A DNA stretch of 64,000 nucleotides from NCBI GenBank assembly GCA_015178975.1, contig WHVD01000044.1, positions 248,001 to 312,000 on the forward strand, given 5' to 3'. A program made the position numbers and the translations under genes. Position 1 is the stretch's first letter. Each line of letters starts with the position of its first letter. This stretch comes from Hysterangium stoloniferum. Its lineage: Eukaryota > Basidiomycota > Agaricomycetes > Hysterangiales > Hysterangiaceae. Below are positions 35,540 through 47,621 of this stretch, one piece after another. The notes under the pieces are model-generated. The model was not told the origin of the DNA. It did not search any database and was given only the letters and a program-made list of their open reading frames with translations.

Positions 35540-36655
35540 GTATTGGCATCTATGCTGGCATATGACGACACGGCATGAACGCATGAATGGGAGGAAGGGA
35601 TGGGCTGACATAGTAACTTCTTGATTGATTGAATCTCGCGCATTTCCTTCGCTATTCTATTCTCCCCATTGCTACTTGGCCCTTTAGCAGCCAGTCATTG
35701 ACATGTGTCCTATTATGATAGACCCGTTGGGCATAATATGTAACATCCCCACCATGTGAATAGCGTAGACAATGCCCTCGGATAACATTATATATGTATT
35801 CAATTGCCGGGTCTCTTTTTTTATGTTTTCTACACACTTAATTTGGCACTGTGACAAGGGTCCCGAAACTGAGATGCGGGAATTAACTGATAAGGGGTGT
35901 CTTCTCCTTATCTCGATAAATGCAGCCTTTTCCCTGCGAAACCGGCTGGCCTTGGCTTCCAGCGCCCGGCCATTACCAGTGGAATGATCGTGGCGGACCA
36001 GCGTAGGTACATTCCTTAGAATTTTCAGGTCGCAAGATTCGCTTTGAAGGACGCATCCGTATTTATGTTAATGATTATAACGAGACCTGCTCGAGGTATT
36101 AAGAGCCAAGTCCATCAGCTACAATCTACGATAATGTTTCAGTAATTCCAACCCTTGAAGAGACCTAAGAAGCCCAGTTTGCATGGGAAATCCTTCGAGA
36201 CCTGAGACCATGAATGAAAGCGATCAAGATGGAACGCTACAGTGCGTATATGGTCGTATAATCTTTAAGCATTAGACGTATATATTAGCTGACTTTTGAC
36301 TGCAATTTCCAGGGACAAGTGGCGCATGTGAACAACTTATGTAATATAACAAGACTAAGATGGGGCAATGCAAATCCAGCCTTGTCCAATTTGGACTGAT
36401 GTGTGAAAGCTGTATGGTTGGGTAGGGGGAGAGTGGCTCTCCACATATGTGCTTGCTGCTCATCCACTAAAGCCTGCCTATGAATGTGGCAAGGCTACAC
36501 TGCCTACCCAACCCTAGGCAGCTGTCATTCTGGATGGCTACTCTTGATAAGTTAATCAGGGCTTCAATTGGGCAAGCCTCTTATTGGTCTGTCAAAAATA
36601 CTGACTGGGTGCTACTGGCTTTGGTGGTCTTCACTGCAGGTACAGTAAGTCTAAA
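35540..36655. other. Border of gene island, no gene recognised
   Basis: The interval spans the Rho 3' end to the truncated edge of Tc1-A. Near 36470-36655 there is coding-like but unidentified sequence abutting the truncated transposon. Confidence 0.4.
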
Positions 36656-36853
36656 CATGTGTAGCATTCATATGAAGCACCCCCAAACCATGTGTAGCAT
36701 TCATATGAAGCACCCCCAAACCATGTGTAGCATTCATATGAAGCACCCCCAAACCATGTGTAGCATTCATATGAAGCACCCCCAAACCATGTGTAGCATT
36801 CATATGAAGCACCCCCAAACCATGTGTAGCATTCATATGAAGCACCCCCAAAC
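36656..36853 (+). repeat. 33-bp tandem array, six copies, in Tc1-A transposase
   Basis: Six apparently identical units of CATGTGTAGCATTCATATGA plus AGCACCCCCAAAC. On the minus strand each carries the transposase words VWGCFI, so the array grew from transposase sequence. Each unit also encodes a stop in that frame. Confidence 0.9.
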
Positions 36854-37101
36854 CATGACTGATTCTCCACCAAACTTCACTGTCCCTTGAAAAAGCCTCT
36901 CATTCAGGCCTTCCCCAGTCTTTTTCCATGCCCATTTCCTCCCATCTGAGCCAAGGCGATTTATTTTAGTCTCATCAGACCACACAACCCTCCTCCAGTC
37001 ATCTAAAGTCCAGTGCTGGTGGGCCAAAGCAAAGTCAAGCCTCTTTTTCATATGTCTCTTGGACAAAAGTGACTTCTTCTTCTTTACAACTGCTTTCATC
37101 C

Positions 37102-37836
37102 TGTTAAGAACTGAAAACTGACTAATGTCGGTGGCTGACAGGGACCGATCGGAAGGACTTGGCTTCAGCTTATGTGCTGCGCCCTCGCAAATATCCATAG
37201 TGTGTCCTTAAATTTCGGGTGGGTGAAGACTAATCCTAAGGAGTTCCTTTCAGCAAGATACCGATCGGGACTGAAGGATAAGTCGAGTGTCAGGCCAAGG
37301 GGTCAGGGCCGGGAGTGGGCGAGCGCACGCAAAGGCGGATGAGGGGATTCTTAGTATGAGACTGTTACGGACTTATGAGGGTATTCTTAGTTGATATTCT
37401 GATTGCCTAGTAACTACAACTACAGTGGATTCATATACAAGTATCAAGCATCTAGGAAATACCAACTAGGAGAAGAGCGGAACAGGGTATTGATAATAAG
37501 CTTGACTAGGAACGGGAAGTTTATGATTAGTTCGGAGGCTGGTGATAACCGAGAGCAAAATTACAGTAAAAGGAAATAGTTTGAGGACTACAAATATAGA
37601 TAGACATATGTGAAACATAGAATAGAACGGATCAACATAATAAAAGGGATGTATCAAAAGTTTAACCAGATAATATGAGTATATTTTGATGTGGGCGTAA
37701 ATGGAGTTTGATCATCGCAAAAGCATACATCAGCATCGGGGGTGATGGTTTCCGATGTGGTGACTTGAGTGATAACTTGAATTGTCAATAGGTGGCGATA
37801 ACCTCGGGGCCGAACGGCTACGACATGGTTGTAACA
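37102..37836 (-). repeat. Solo LTR-X in Tc1-A
   Basis: 735 bp, reverse orientation, with perfect target duplication CATCC (37097-37101 and 37837-37841). Removing it rejoins the transposase (KKAGM then KAVVKKKK). Confidence 0.92.
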
Positions 37837-38512
37837 CATCCCTGCTTTCTTCAAGCTCCTCTGAACTGTCTCAGCTGAAATGGGGTTGTTGGTGATGGTC
37901 TGAAGTTTCTGGGCTATGTCCACTGCAATTTCAGCCTTTCCAGATGTGATTAGATGGACTGCATGACGGATGTTGGTAGCAGAGAGCTTCTTGGGATAAC
38001 CTCCAGTTGATTTGGGAAGGGTAGGAAGGTGCTTAGAGTGAAGTCTGGAGATAGTACCAATGCCAAAACCAGTGATTGAGGCAATGGAGGGAGTGCAATG
38101 GCCAGCTTCAAGTAGAGAGATAATATATTGTTGTTGAGCAGGAGAGAGGGAGTGCATGATGGATTGCTGGCAATGTGAAGAGACAGTAATATCAAAATTA
38201 ACTATAGATCAACAAGTCATGTGACCATATTGAGTAGAATCAACAAAGACATGTGATTTGGCCAGTTTATATAGTATATACATATTGTATCAAAATCATC
38301 AGCCACAAAACCTTTCCAATGAGCAGGCCTGACTAAACTATTTGTAGCATACCCAAAAATGCATATTATGTAATAATACTCTAGACCATGATTCTATACA
38401 TATTTAGCTATCCAGTGTGAATTTTTGAAATCTTTTGCTATTTTCTCTCCCCTGGTAGCAGTCTGCCAATATGCAAACTCTAAACATTGGAAAGGTTTTG
38501 TGAGTCACTGTA

Positions 38513-38880
38513 ACTAATCAAGGCATCCTTTCACTTCAGGTGCTTTCCAGTGTTAAAATGCAACCTAGATATACATACTGTAACCTCCCCAAAACACATC
38601 AGTCCCAAAAAGGTGCAAATTGATACTGCCCAAATGCAGGCATCAAAGAGGGTCCTCTAGATTCAAGGTCATCCTTAATGTGAACAACATGTTCAGCTTC
38701 ACTGGGGGTCATGGAGGTCATCTACAAATGCTACCCTGTAGATTATCTAGTCTCTGCAGTGATGATTCTATTCTTATCTGCTCATTATCTGACAGCAACA
38801 GTGGCCAACCTTGGACTATGTGCCAGGTTCTAATTGCTAGCAGATATTGTCTCCAAGGTGGTCCTGGCAGCTAGTTCTTC
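38513..38880. other. Decayed sequence between Tc1-A and Gypsy-B
   Basis: Broken coding-like stretches without a recognised family, presumably an older repeat into which both elements inserted. Confidence 0.3.
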
Positions 38881-39902
38881 TGTTAGGACTGGGAAACCTG
38901 CCAGGACCCAGAACCCATTCTATACACACCTGACTCTCTATATCATATAAACCAGTCACTGGACTCTGACTGGACATTCTGGACCCCCTTGTTCCCAATC
39001 CATTTGATGTCTGGTTTATTGCACCCCTTGTTCCCAATACATTTGACATCTGGTTTATTGTGTTCCTTGTTTTATTGTATGCCTGATCTGTCTTTTGTCT
39101 ATCTGGATTTGTAGTACAATAATCTATGAGTCTATATAGTCTAGCTACTATCTGTACATACAGTGACTCTCAAAACCTTTTCAATGTTTGACATTTGCAT
39201 ATTGGCAGGCCACTACCAGGAAAGAAAAAATAGCAAAATATCTCAAAAAAATACAGATATAGCTAAACATATGTAGAATCAGTGTCTAGAATATTATTAT
39301 GTAATATCCATTTTTGGGTATGCTAAAAATAGTTTATTCAAGCCTGCTCATTGAAAAGGTTTTGATGCTGATGATTATGATGCAATATATACTATATTCA
39401 CATGATTTTGTTGATTGCATTCAACATGGTCATGTGACTTGTTGATTTATAGTCAATTCTGACATTCCTAGCTCTTTTCATTACCAGCAATCCATCATGC
39501 ACTCCATCACACCTGATCAGCAACAATACATTATCTCCCAGCTTGAAGATGGCCATTCCACTCCATACATTGCCTCAATAACTGGTATTAGCATTAGTAC
39601 TATCTAGAGACTTCACTCTAAATACCTTCCTACCCTCCCAAAATCAACTGGAGATTGTCCCAAGAAGCTCTCTCCCACCAACATTCATCATGCAGTCCAC
39701 TTGATCACCTCTGGAAAGGCTGAAACTGCAGTTGACATAGCCAAAACACTTCAGACCATTACCAACAACTCTATCTCAGCTCATACAGTTCAGAGGAGCT
39801 TGAAGAGTGCAGGGATGAAATCAGTTGTGAAGAAGAAGAAACCACTTTTGTCCAAGAGACACATGAAGGAGAGGCTTGACTTTGCTTTGGCCCACCAGTA
39901 TT

Positions 39903-40491
39903 TGTAAGAATTACATAAGCAGGGTGAAAATATTGACCTGAGCTGGATTTGAACCAGCAACCACTAAGTTTGGATTACATGTCTAGTGCTCTTAACCCCT
40001 GAGCTATCAGGCCATTAAGAGTAGTTCTATTAAGAACCAGTTACTACTGAGATGATTAGTCATCAGTAAGATATTAATATATCCAGGTCAACCATTATGA
40101 GTTGCTACCATGTAAGGATATGCAACAGGATTTCATGTGGGTGAGGGGATGACAAAGTCCCTACTGAAATACATGTGATGACTAAGCTACTGTACAGTAC
40201 TGTAAGACTTGTATCTGCTGCAGGTGCAGACAGACACTAGAATGAGTGATGGGGAATAAAACCACTACTGTATTGAAATCCACATGTACATAATATATAC
40301 TAATGGAGAACAATAGGATGTAAGCACAATAGGATGTGGACTACAATAGGATGTGGACTACAATGGAGTGGGTAACAATGGAGACTCAATATTACCAAAT
40401 CACGGTGTAGGGAGTCTCACTCCCTTACAGTACTAAATACCTGAGTGTAGTCAGACTGTGAGCACTCTCAATGGCTTGCAATATTCTAACA
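39903..40491 (+). repeat. Solo LTR-T with embedded tRNA-like sequence
   Basis: 589 bp starting TGTAAGAATTAC and ending ATATTCTAACA. The ends form an 8/9 inverted repeat, with perfect target duplication GTATT (39898-39902 and 40492-40496). Excision restores the transposase codons for the HQ(H/Y)WTLDDW region. It contains short ACAATAGGATGT repeats near 40307-40365 and the tRNA-like segment near its left end. Confidence 0.85.
39934..40014 (-). tRNA. tRNA-like sequence (tRNA-Thr-like, probably pseudogene)
   Basis: On the minus strand GGCCTGA pairs with TCAGGTC (7-bp acceptor stem, one G-U) followed by A. An A-box region (TAGCTCAGGGGTTAAGAGC), D-stem GCTC/GAGC and T-arm GCTGG-TTCAAAT-CCAGC are all intact. 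The anticodon arm is imperfect: CTAGA CATGTAA with either a damaged stem or a 6-nt intron before CTTAG. TGT (Thr) is the direct reading, but position 33 is A instead of T. Probably a decayed tRNA or SINE-type head. Confidence 0.6.
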
Positions 40492-41594
40492 GTATTGGAC
40501 TTTAGATGACTGGAGGAGGGTTATATGGTCTGATGAGACTAAAATAAATCACCTTGGATCAGATGGGAGGAAGTGGGCATGGAAAAAGACTGGGGAAGAC
40601 CTGAATGAGAGGCTAGTTCAAGGAACAGTGAAGTTTGGTGGAGGGTCTGTCATGGTTTGTGGGTGCTTCATGTGGGAGGATGTGGGATATGCCACCAGGA
40701 TTGAGGGTAGAATGGATGGGGAACTTTACAGGAGCATCTTGGATGAAGACCTCCAAAACAGCATCAGGTACATATTACCAGTTGGACCCTGCTAAAATCA
40801 TCTTTCAGCAGGATAATGATCCAAAACATACCTGCAAAAAGGCAAAGGAATGGTTTGAAAATAATGGAATGACTGTCCTACCATGGCCTTCCCAATCTCC
40901 AGACCTCAATCCAATTGAGCATCTATGGGATTACTTGAAGAGAAAGCTGGGACAGTATGCCACTGCACCAAGTGGGATTCTGGAGTTGTGGAAGAGGATA
41001 GAGAAGGAGTGGGAAGATATACCAGCTTCTGAGTGTCAGAAGTTAATTGAAAGTATGCCAAGAAGGATTGAGGCAGTCATAAAGGCCAAGGGAGGATATA
41101 CCAAGTATTAAAATATAGCATATATTGCATCATAATCATCAGCATCAAAACCTTTTCAATGAGCAGGCCTGAATAAACTATTTTTTAGCATACCCAAAAA
41201 TGGATATTACATAATAATATTCTAGACACTGATTCTACATATGTTTAGCTACATATATACTGCATTTTTTGAGATATTTTGCTATTTTTTCTCCCCTGGT
41301 AGTGGCCAGCCAATATGCAAATGTCAAACATTGAAAAGGAAGGTTTTGAGAGTCACTGTACAATCCAATCAAAAAATCAACTACTACCTAGTAATTTGCC
41401 TCAGCACATTCTCAGAACCCATGGGTTTTCCATCCACTCTATCTGAAGTTGGGACAATGTGATCTTGTGAGGGTACAGGACATAAGCTGAAGCCATATCC
41501 TTTCCTGGAACTTTTGCAGGTTTCTCCAGAGACCTACCCATAAACCCTATGCTTAACAGTATTTTCTGATCAGATCTTGCAGATTGTCTCAATC

Positions 41595-43178
41595 ATGCCT
41601 CCAAGAAAGAAACCATCAGAACAACTATCAAAACAACCATCTGAACAACTGAATTTGCCAGAGTCTGCCAGATACAAGTTGAACCAACTCAAACAGGGTT
41701 TACAGAGTGCTGAGGAATATATTGCTAAGTTTAGGCAATTAAAGGAGGATACTCTGTATAATGATGCTGCTCTCATTGAAAAGTTTGAGCAGGGCCTCAA
41801 TTCTGCCATGGGAGACAGGATACTGTATATGCTCTTCCAGAAATACCTCTACCTTGAAAGGTTGGTTTGACTGGGCTACAGAGTTGGATAGGTGTTAAGA
41901 ACTGAAAACTGACTAATGTCGGTGGCCGACAGGGACCAATTGGAAGGACTTGGCTTCAGCTTATGTGCTGCGCCCTCGCAAATATCTGTAGGGTGTCCTT
42001 AAATTTCGGACGGGTGAAGACTAATCCTAAGGAGTTCCTTTCAGTGAGATACTGATCGGAACCAAAGGACAAGTTGAGTGTCGGGCCAAGGGGTTGGGGC
42101 CAGGAGTGGGCAAGCACACGCAAAGGCGGATGAGGGGATTCTTAGTATGAGACTGTTACAGACGTATGAGGGTATTCTGAGTTGATATTCTGATTGCCTA
42201 GTAACTACAACTACAGTGGGTTCATATACAAGTAACAGGCATCTAGAAAATACTAATGGGGAGAAAGGCGGAAAATGGTATTAACAATAAGCTTGACTAG
42301 GAACGGGAAGTTTATAATTAGTTCAGAGGCCGATGATAACCAAGAGTGGAATTACGGTAAAAGGAAATAGTTTGAGGACTACAAATATAGATAGACATAT
42401 GTGAAACATAGGATAGAACGGATCAACATAATAAAAGGGACATATCAAAAGTTTAACCAGATAATACGAGTATTTTTGACGTGGGCATAAATGGAGTTTG
42501 ATCATCGTGAAAGCATACGTCAGCTTCGGGGGCCGATGGTTTCCGATGTGGTGACTTGAATAGTAACTTGAATCATTGATAAGTGGCGATAACCTTGGGG
42601 ACCGATAGGGTTGCGACATGGTCATAACAATAGGCAATGGAGGCAAAGAGAAGCCAGCAAGAAAAATTCTGACCTGCTCTCCAAGCCCCAAAGGCCAGTC
42701 CTACCTCCACAGAACAACCCTCCTAACTCCTCCAGTGAAGCAACTCAGAATGTCAAACAATCTGAGGTTGTACCCATGGAGGTTGATCTAGGTTGGAAGT
42801 CTGTTAAACCCATTATTTATTTCAAGTGTAAGAAACCAGGGCACAAGGCCAATCAATGCAGGTCCAACATGGTCATTAATAGTATGGATTATGATATCAT
42901 CAAGGCATATGTGTATGAAGGAGGAAATAGAGAAGGAGAGGAAGGGGATGGAGGAGGAAAAGCAGGATTTTTGAAGGCACCATTGGTAAAAGCCATATCC
43001 CAATGGAGCAACAAATTTAGTGTACTAGATAGTCTGCCAGAAACTACCCCATCTCAATTAGACTCTTTAAACACTGAAGCCAGACTCATGTCAACAACAT
43101 CTCATTCAGAAATTCCCCCACAAAACTTTTTTATCAGAAACACTTATCCCAAGACTTCTACACACCTTCCAGTTGTCC
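41595..43178 (+). pseudogene. Gypsy-B gag, split by LTR-X
   Basis: The start MPPRKKPSEQLSKQPSEQL is 36 nt after the LTR. SAEEYIAKFRQLKEDTLYND and IEKFEQGLNSAMGDR match the retrotransposon gag domain, but the usual N-terminal half is missing. After the inserted LTR-X, gag resumes with RQWRQREASKKN and a zinc knuckle IIYFKCKKPGHKANQC in which the first Cys has become Tyr. It ends at THLPVV, where LTR-Y inserted. Confidence 0.8.
41893..42629 (-). repeat. Solo LTR-X in Gypsy-B gag
   Basis: 737 bp, reverse orientation, with perfect target duplication ATAGG (41888-41892 and 42630-42634). More CpG-depleted than 9846-10580: the CCGATCGG of other copies reads CCAATTGG here. Confidence 0.92.
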
Positions 43179-43908
43179 TGTGAAGATCTAAGTTGGGAAG
43201 AGGGGAGTGCTCTAGTCAGAGGGCTGATGATGGGAAATGAGTTAATTGGGGGGCTGATGATAGAGATTGTACTAGTTGGGAGGTCTGACTCTACATATAA
43301 CCATAGTGGAGCTTGGCTTCAACTTATGTGTTGCACCCTTACATGAACTGTCAGGGTGCTCTGGTATTTCAAACAGAGCAGATAGTATGATATGAACAAG
43401 AGGCAACACTTAGCTTAATTGACCAGAGGGCTGAAATACTAAGAGTTGAGAGGTAGAGGGTTGCAGCTTGCTGAAGACCATTCTTTAAGGGTATAGCAGT
43501 GAGGGGAAAAGCAAAAAACTAAGAGGGGCTAATATAAGTCAATATTTGAACTGAAGAACTGTAGTGTACATGGAAAGGGCTTTATACTACATTGAGATGG
43601 GTGACCAGAAGGCTGATCAGAGAAGTGAAGTGTAGGATGGATCACAGGGAAGTGATGATGAGGTGGGGAGAGAATAGAAACTAATGTATGGTACTAAGAA
43701 ACAATACTAGGTGGCAAATAAGAGTATATGTGGAGATGGAAATAGAGGAACAGGTGGAGTGGAGATGGAATGGGGAAGGAGTATACCATAAACAAGTATC
43801 AGGGGCATTGCAAGGGGTAACAATGTGAGCAGAGGCTCCAATAATGAGATAATGAGGGTTTCTAGTAAGAAACAAGTCATGGGGGTCCAAAATGATGGGA
43901 TCCTAACA
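43179..43908 (-). repeat. Solo LTR-Y between gag and protease
   Basis: 730 bp, TGTGAAGATCTAAG to GATCCTAACA, with perfect target duplication TGTCC (43174-43178 and 43909-43913). Its removal makes the gag end (THLPVVL) read straight into the protease region. The shared U5-like motif is in reverse near 43308-43338. Confidence 0.92.
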
Positions 43909-45525
43909 TGTCCTCAGAACACTCCTCAGAACACTAGATACAGGAGCCAGAATTTCTGTTACAGCTCTCCTTGATTCTGGAGCCACAGGTCTGTTTCTGG
44001 ATAAGAAATTTGTGGAGTATTATAACCTTAATACTGTTAAGCTTTCTAGAGCTGTTCCAGTTTACAATGTTGATGGAACAATAAATCATGGATCTATCCA
44101 AGAGGAGTACATTTAACAATGATATTCCAAAATCATACAGAAAAAGCCACCTTTGCTGTATGTAACCTAGGAGGTAAGTCTGCTATCATTGGACGTACTT
44201 GGTTATACCAACACAACCCAGAAATAAATTGGAGGACTGGAGAAGTTCACTTTACCAGGTGTCCCCTAATGTCCAGTAGAGGTTAGGAGAATTAGGAGGA
44301 AGAGGCAGAGAAAGGTAGCAGAATTTAAAAGGAAACTCCTTAGTCTCATTAAAGCTGAAGCTGAAAATGATGAGGAATATGACCAGTCAGGGATTAAAGA
44401 CAGTGATAGGATTTGGGCTACAACTCTCTATCCTCAAGTTCATGTCAATACTACTCCTACTGTATCTCAGAAGTTGACAGAAGAATCTCATAAAGGACCA
44501 GAAGAAGGCCTTTGAGGATTTAGTCCCCAGCTGTTACCACCAATTTAAAGAGGTGTTCTCCAAAGATTCCTTTGACAGATTACCTGACAGGAAACCCTGG
44601 GATCATGCCATTGAATTAAAACCTGGGTCAGAACCTTTCAGAACCAAGCTTTACCCCTTAGCACCAAATGAACAAAAGGTGTTGGATGCATTTCTAGAGG
44701 AGAACTTCAAAAGTGGCAGGATCCAACCCTTAAAATCACCCATGGCATCTCCAGTATTTTTTGTCAAGAAGAAGGATGGATCCTTGAGACTGTTCAAGAT
44801 TATAGGAAACTGAATGACATAACAATCAAAAATTCCTACCCCCTGCCACTTATATCTGATATTATCAGCAAATTAAAGAAAGCCAAATACTTCACCAAAC
44901 TGGATGTCAGATGGGGTTATAACAATGTCAGGATAAAGAAGAGAGATAAGTGGAAGGCAGCACTCAGACCAACAGAAGGTTATTTGAACCAGTAGTCATG
45001 TTTTTTGGTCTCACCAACAGCCCTGCCACCTTTCAGACCATGATGAATGATCTATTCATAGAACTGATTGATGGACAAGTTGTCACTGTCTACATGGATG
45101 ATATCTTTATCTTCACAGAGACCCTTGAAAAACACAGGGAAGCAGTCAAGAGTGTTCTGGAGATTTTGAAGAAAAATAAGTTATATTTAAAGGCAGAAAA
45201 AGGTGAATTTGAACAGGAAAGGATTGAATATCTTGGACTGATTATTTCACATGGCTGCATCTCCATGGATCCATTAAAAATAGAAGGTGTTTCCAAATGG
45301 CCTGAACCTACCACTGTAAAAGAGACACAGTCTTTCCTTGACTTTGTCAACTATTATAGAAGGTTTATCCAGGACTTTGCAGGCCTTGCCAGACCCCTTC
45401 ATAACTTAACAAGGAAGGATATACCCTGGAAATGGACTTTGGAAGAGAAGACTGCTTTTCAAGCCTTGAAAGACAGAGTCACTTCGTCCCCAATTCTTAT
45501 CTTCCCTGATGACAACAAACCTTAC

Positions 45526-47007
45526 TGTTATGTATTTTATTAGTTTTCTACCTTTTAAGTCCCCCAAAAACCGAAATAGCCAAAATGGCTTGTGAAATGT
45601 ACTTATATTGCAATGATAAAATTTGTATAAATATCTTTTAAATTTCGTTGAATTTCTACAATTTATTTTACATTTTTATCTTAAATATTGAAGAAGTTAT
45701 GAATTTATTCTTTTTTAACTAAATACTATCAAACCGGCCACCAGGCGCTAATTACACAACGCGCGAGAAAATCATGTGACAGTCGTCACAAAAAGGCGCG
45801 AGGGTCACAAGGCGCGAGGGTCACAAAGCGCGACGGTCACAGGCGCGACGGTCACAAAGCGCGACAGTCACAAGGCGCGACGGTCACAAGGCGCGACGGT
45901 CACATAGTGTGACAGTCACACGACGCGATGATTACAAAGGCGCACGGATGACATACACGAAAGGCGCGGGAATAGATTACATCATCATGTATGCTACTGT
46001 AGAAAAAACCGGAAATTCCTGGAGCATTCCAGAAGCTTCCCCAGGAATAGCTAAATTAGGATAGTAATGATGTAATATGTCTCAAAAATGTCTCACATTT
46101 TATTGTATATAAGGAGCTCTGTTCCAGCCGTGAAAATATAACTTTTTATCCACCCACATCTGTGTGTTACTGCAGCAAGCAGGCTATTCCACCCCTATCA
46201 GGGCTGTTGGACTTTTAATTCCACCTCTATTTGAGTTGTTGGAAACCTTTGCCACCTCGGTTAGAGTTGTTGGCCCAAGTAGTTCACCTTGTCACCTCAA
46301 TCTGAGTTGTTGACTTATTTGTTCCCCCTTGCCACCTCTTAATTGAGTAGCTGGCTTTATTACTTTTTCTAACTTCTATTTAAGTTGTTGGAATCTGTTG
46401 CCACCTCGGTTAGAGTTGTTGGCTATCAACCAAGTAATAAATAAATTGTTTGTTTTATTGTTTGAAATTAGAATATAATTCTAATTTCTCCTGGTTTGGC
46501 TTATAATTAAATACTGAGAATATTCTTGCAGAATCATAAAGACTACATTAAGATCCTGATAAGTTAGTATCACAGTAGATCCAGTAGATTAATTTAAATA
46601 AAGCATATATTGCCAAATATTGTTTTATTCTATAGTTGATCTTTTGACCTGTTTATTAATATTTTTACTGTTTGATAAATAGTATAAAATATATATAAAC
46701 TAGCTAGAATTGAAGTTGAATCTAGTTTTGGAATCAGTAAATTGTTATTCATATTTTAGTGGTTGCTTTCACAGAAAAAGAACAAGCTTACATAAGCAGC
46801 TCTCAAAAACCTTCTTTGCGAAGTAGGGTGCATATATTCAAGTAAACTCTTGACTTCAGGGGTTCTAAGTCCATTTAGACTGCCACTGATTAATATCAAA
46901 TACTTAAATTATTTTACCTTGTTGTGAATTGAGTATTTGCACACTTTGATAGAGCATTGGACTCCTTTTTCCAGAAAATAATATTAAAATAAGTCTAATA
47001 CATTACA
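45526..47007 (+). repeat. Solo LTR-V, 1.48 kb
   Basis: It starts TGTTATGTATTTTATTAG and ends AATACATTACA, with perfect target duplication CTTAC (45521-45525 and 47008-47012). Excision restores the RNase H reading PYRLEADSSDFATG. A TATA box TGTATATAAGG lies near 46106, a 16-bp CpG-rich array upstream of it, and degenerate CCACCTC...GAGTTGTTGG repeats downstream (46190-46440). Confidence 0.88.
45779..45945 (+). repeat. 16-bp CpG-rich array in LTR-V
   Basis: About ten copies of GGCGCGACGGTCACAA with small changes, some 160-330 bp upstream of the LTR TATA box. CpG content is far above the surroundings. Confidence 0.9.
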
Positions 47008-47050
47008 CTTACAGACTAGAAGCAGATAGTTCTGACTTTGCAACTGGTAG

Positions 47051-47621
47051 TGTCGGGCCAAGGGGTCAGCGGCTGAAGAGAGGCGAGTGCACACAGAGGT
47101 GGGGAGTGGGATACTTAGTGTAAGGCTTATAGATATGTATGTGGGTGTTCTGAGTTGATATTCTGATTGCCTAGTAACTACAACTACAGTGGGTTTATAT
47201 ACGAGTCATTGGCATCTAGAAAATACTAACTAAGGGAAAAAAAAACATTATTGACAAATAAACTTGACTAGGAACTGGAAGGTTATGATAAATTTGGAGG
47301 CCATGAATTATCCGAGAGCGGAGTTATGAGAAAAGGAAATAGTCCATGGGTTACAGGTATATACGGGCATACTGTATGTGAAACATAGAATAGAATGGAT
47401 CATCATAATAAAAAGGGACATATCAAAGCATAACCAGATAGTACAAGTGTAACTTGACAGGGGCATACATAAATGGGGTTTGATCGCCATGAAGGCATAC
47501 ATCAGTGTTAGGCTACTGATGGTTTCTGATACAGTGACTTGATCCATAACTTGAATGTTGATAGGTGGTAATAACCTTGGGGACTGTTGGGTTGTGACAC
47601 GGTTGCAACGCAGTCATAACA
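47051..47621 (-). repeat. Truncated LTR-X
   Basis: It matches 42079-42629 but lacks the first part of the family sequence (that orientation's left about 185 bp). The left junction abuts RNase H codons and the right junction the integrase linker, so a deletion removed both the LTR end and most of RNase H. Confidence 0.8.

Larger units (their letters stand above)
36656..38510 (-). mobile_element. Tc1-A: truncated Tc1/mariner element
   Basis: On the minus strand the transposase starts at 38157 (MHSLSPAQQQYIISLLEAGH) with helix-turn-helix DNA-binding repeats, then WTLDDWRRVVWSDETKI carrying the first catalytic Asp. The rest of the DDE domain and the far inverted repeat are missing beyond 36656, where a 33-bp array replaces them. 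The terminal repeat ends TGAGTCACTG at 38510 with TA at 38511-38512. A solo LTR-X sits inside (37102-37836). It is about 80% similar by eye to Tc1-B. It is dead. Confidence 0.85.
39498..41111 (+). pseudogene. Tc1-B transposase, DD34E, broken
   Basis: The start MHSITPDQQQYIISQLEDGH matches Tc1-A. Catalytic residues read as WSDETKI, FQQDNDPKHT and LNPIEHLWDY with 34 residues between the second Asp and the Glu, the Tc1 signature. Defects: TAG near 39606 where Tc1-A has Ser, the solo LTR at 39903-40491, and a frameshift near 40740. It would have cut and pasted the element at TA sites. Confidence 0.88.
39161..41358 (+). mobile_element. Tc1-B: complete-ended Tc1/mariner element
   Basis: Terminal inverted repeats of about 200 bp (CAGTGACTCTCAAAACCTTT at the left, GAGTCACTG at the right) are flanked by TA on both sides (39159-39160, 41359-41360). 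The 2198 bp includes a 589-bp solo LTR; without it the element is about 1.6 kb, typical for Tc1. Confidence 0.92.
38881..41558 (+). repeat. Gypsy-B 5' LTR (LTR-Z) split by Tc1-B
   Basis: TGTTAGGACTGGGAAACC at 38881 and CCCTATGCTTAACA at 41558 correspond to the ends of the solo LTR-Z at 8902-9762. Removing 39161-41360 restores GTACATACAATCC, present intact in the solo copy. The shared motif CATAAGCTGAAGCCA lies near 41480. Confidence 0.85.

Noticed and set aside
36656..36853. Regular 33-bp repeats resembling a CRISPR array
   Set aside because: The repeats are contiguous with no unique spacers, lie in a eukaryotic transposase pseudogene, and there are no cas genes.
39934..40014. Functional tRNA gene
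   Set aside because: The anticodon stem is imperfect, position 33 is not T, and it lies inside a nested LTR; a pseudogene or SINE head is likelier.
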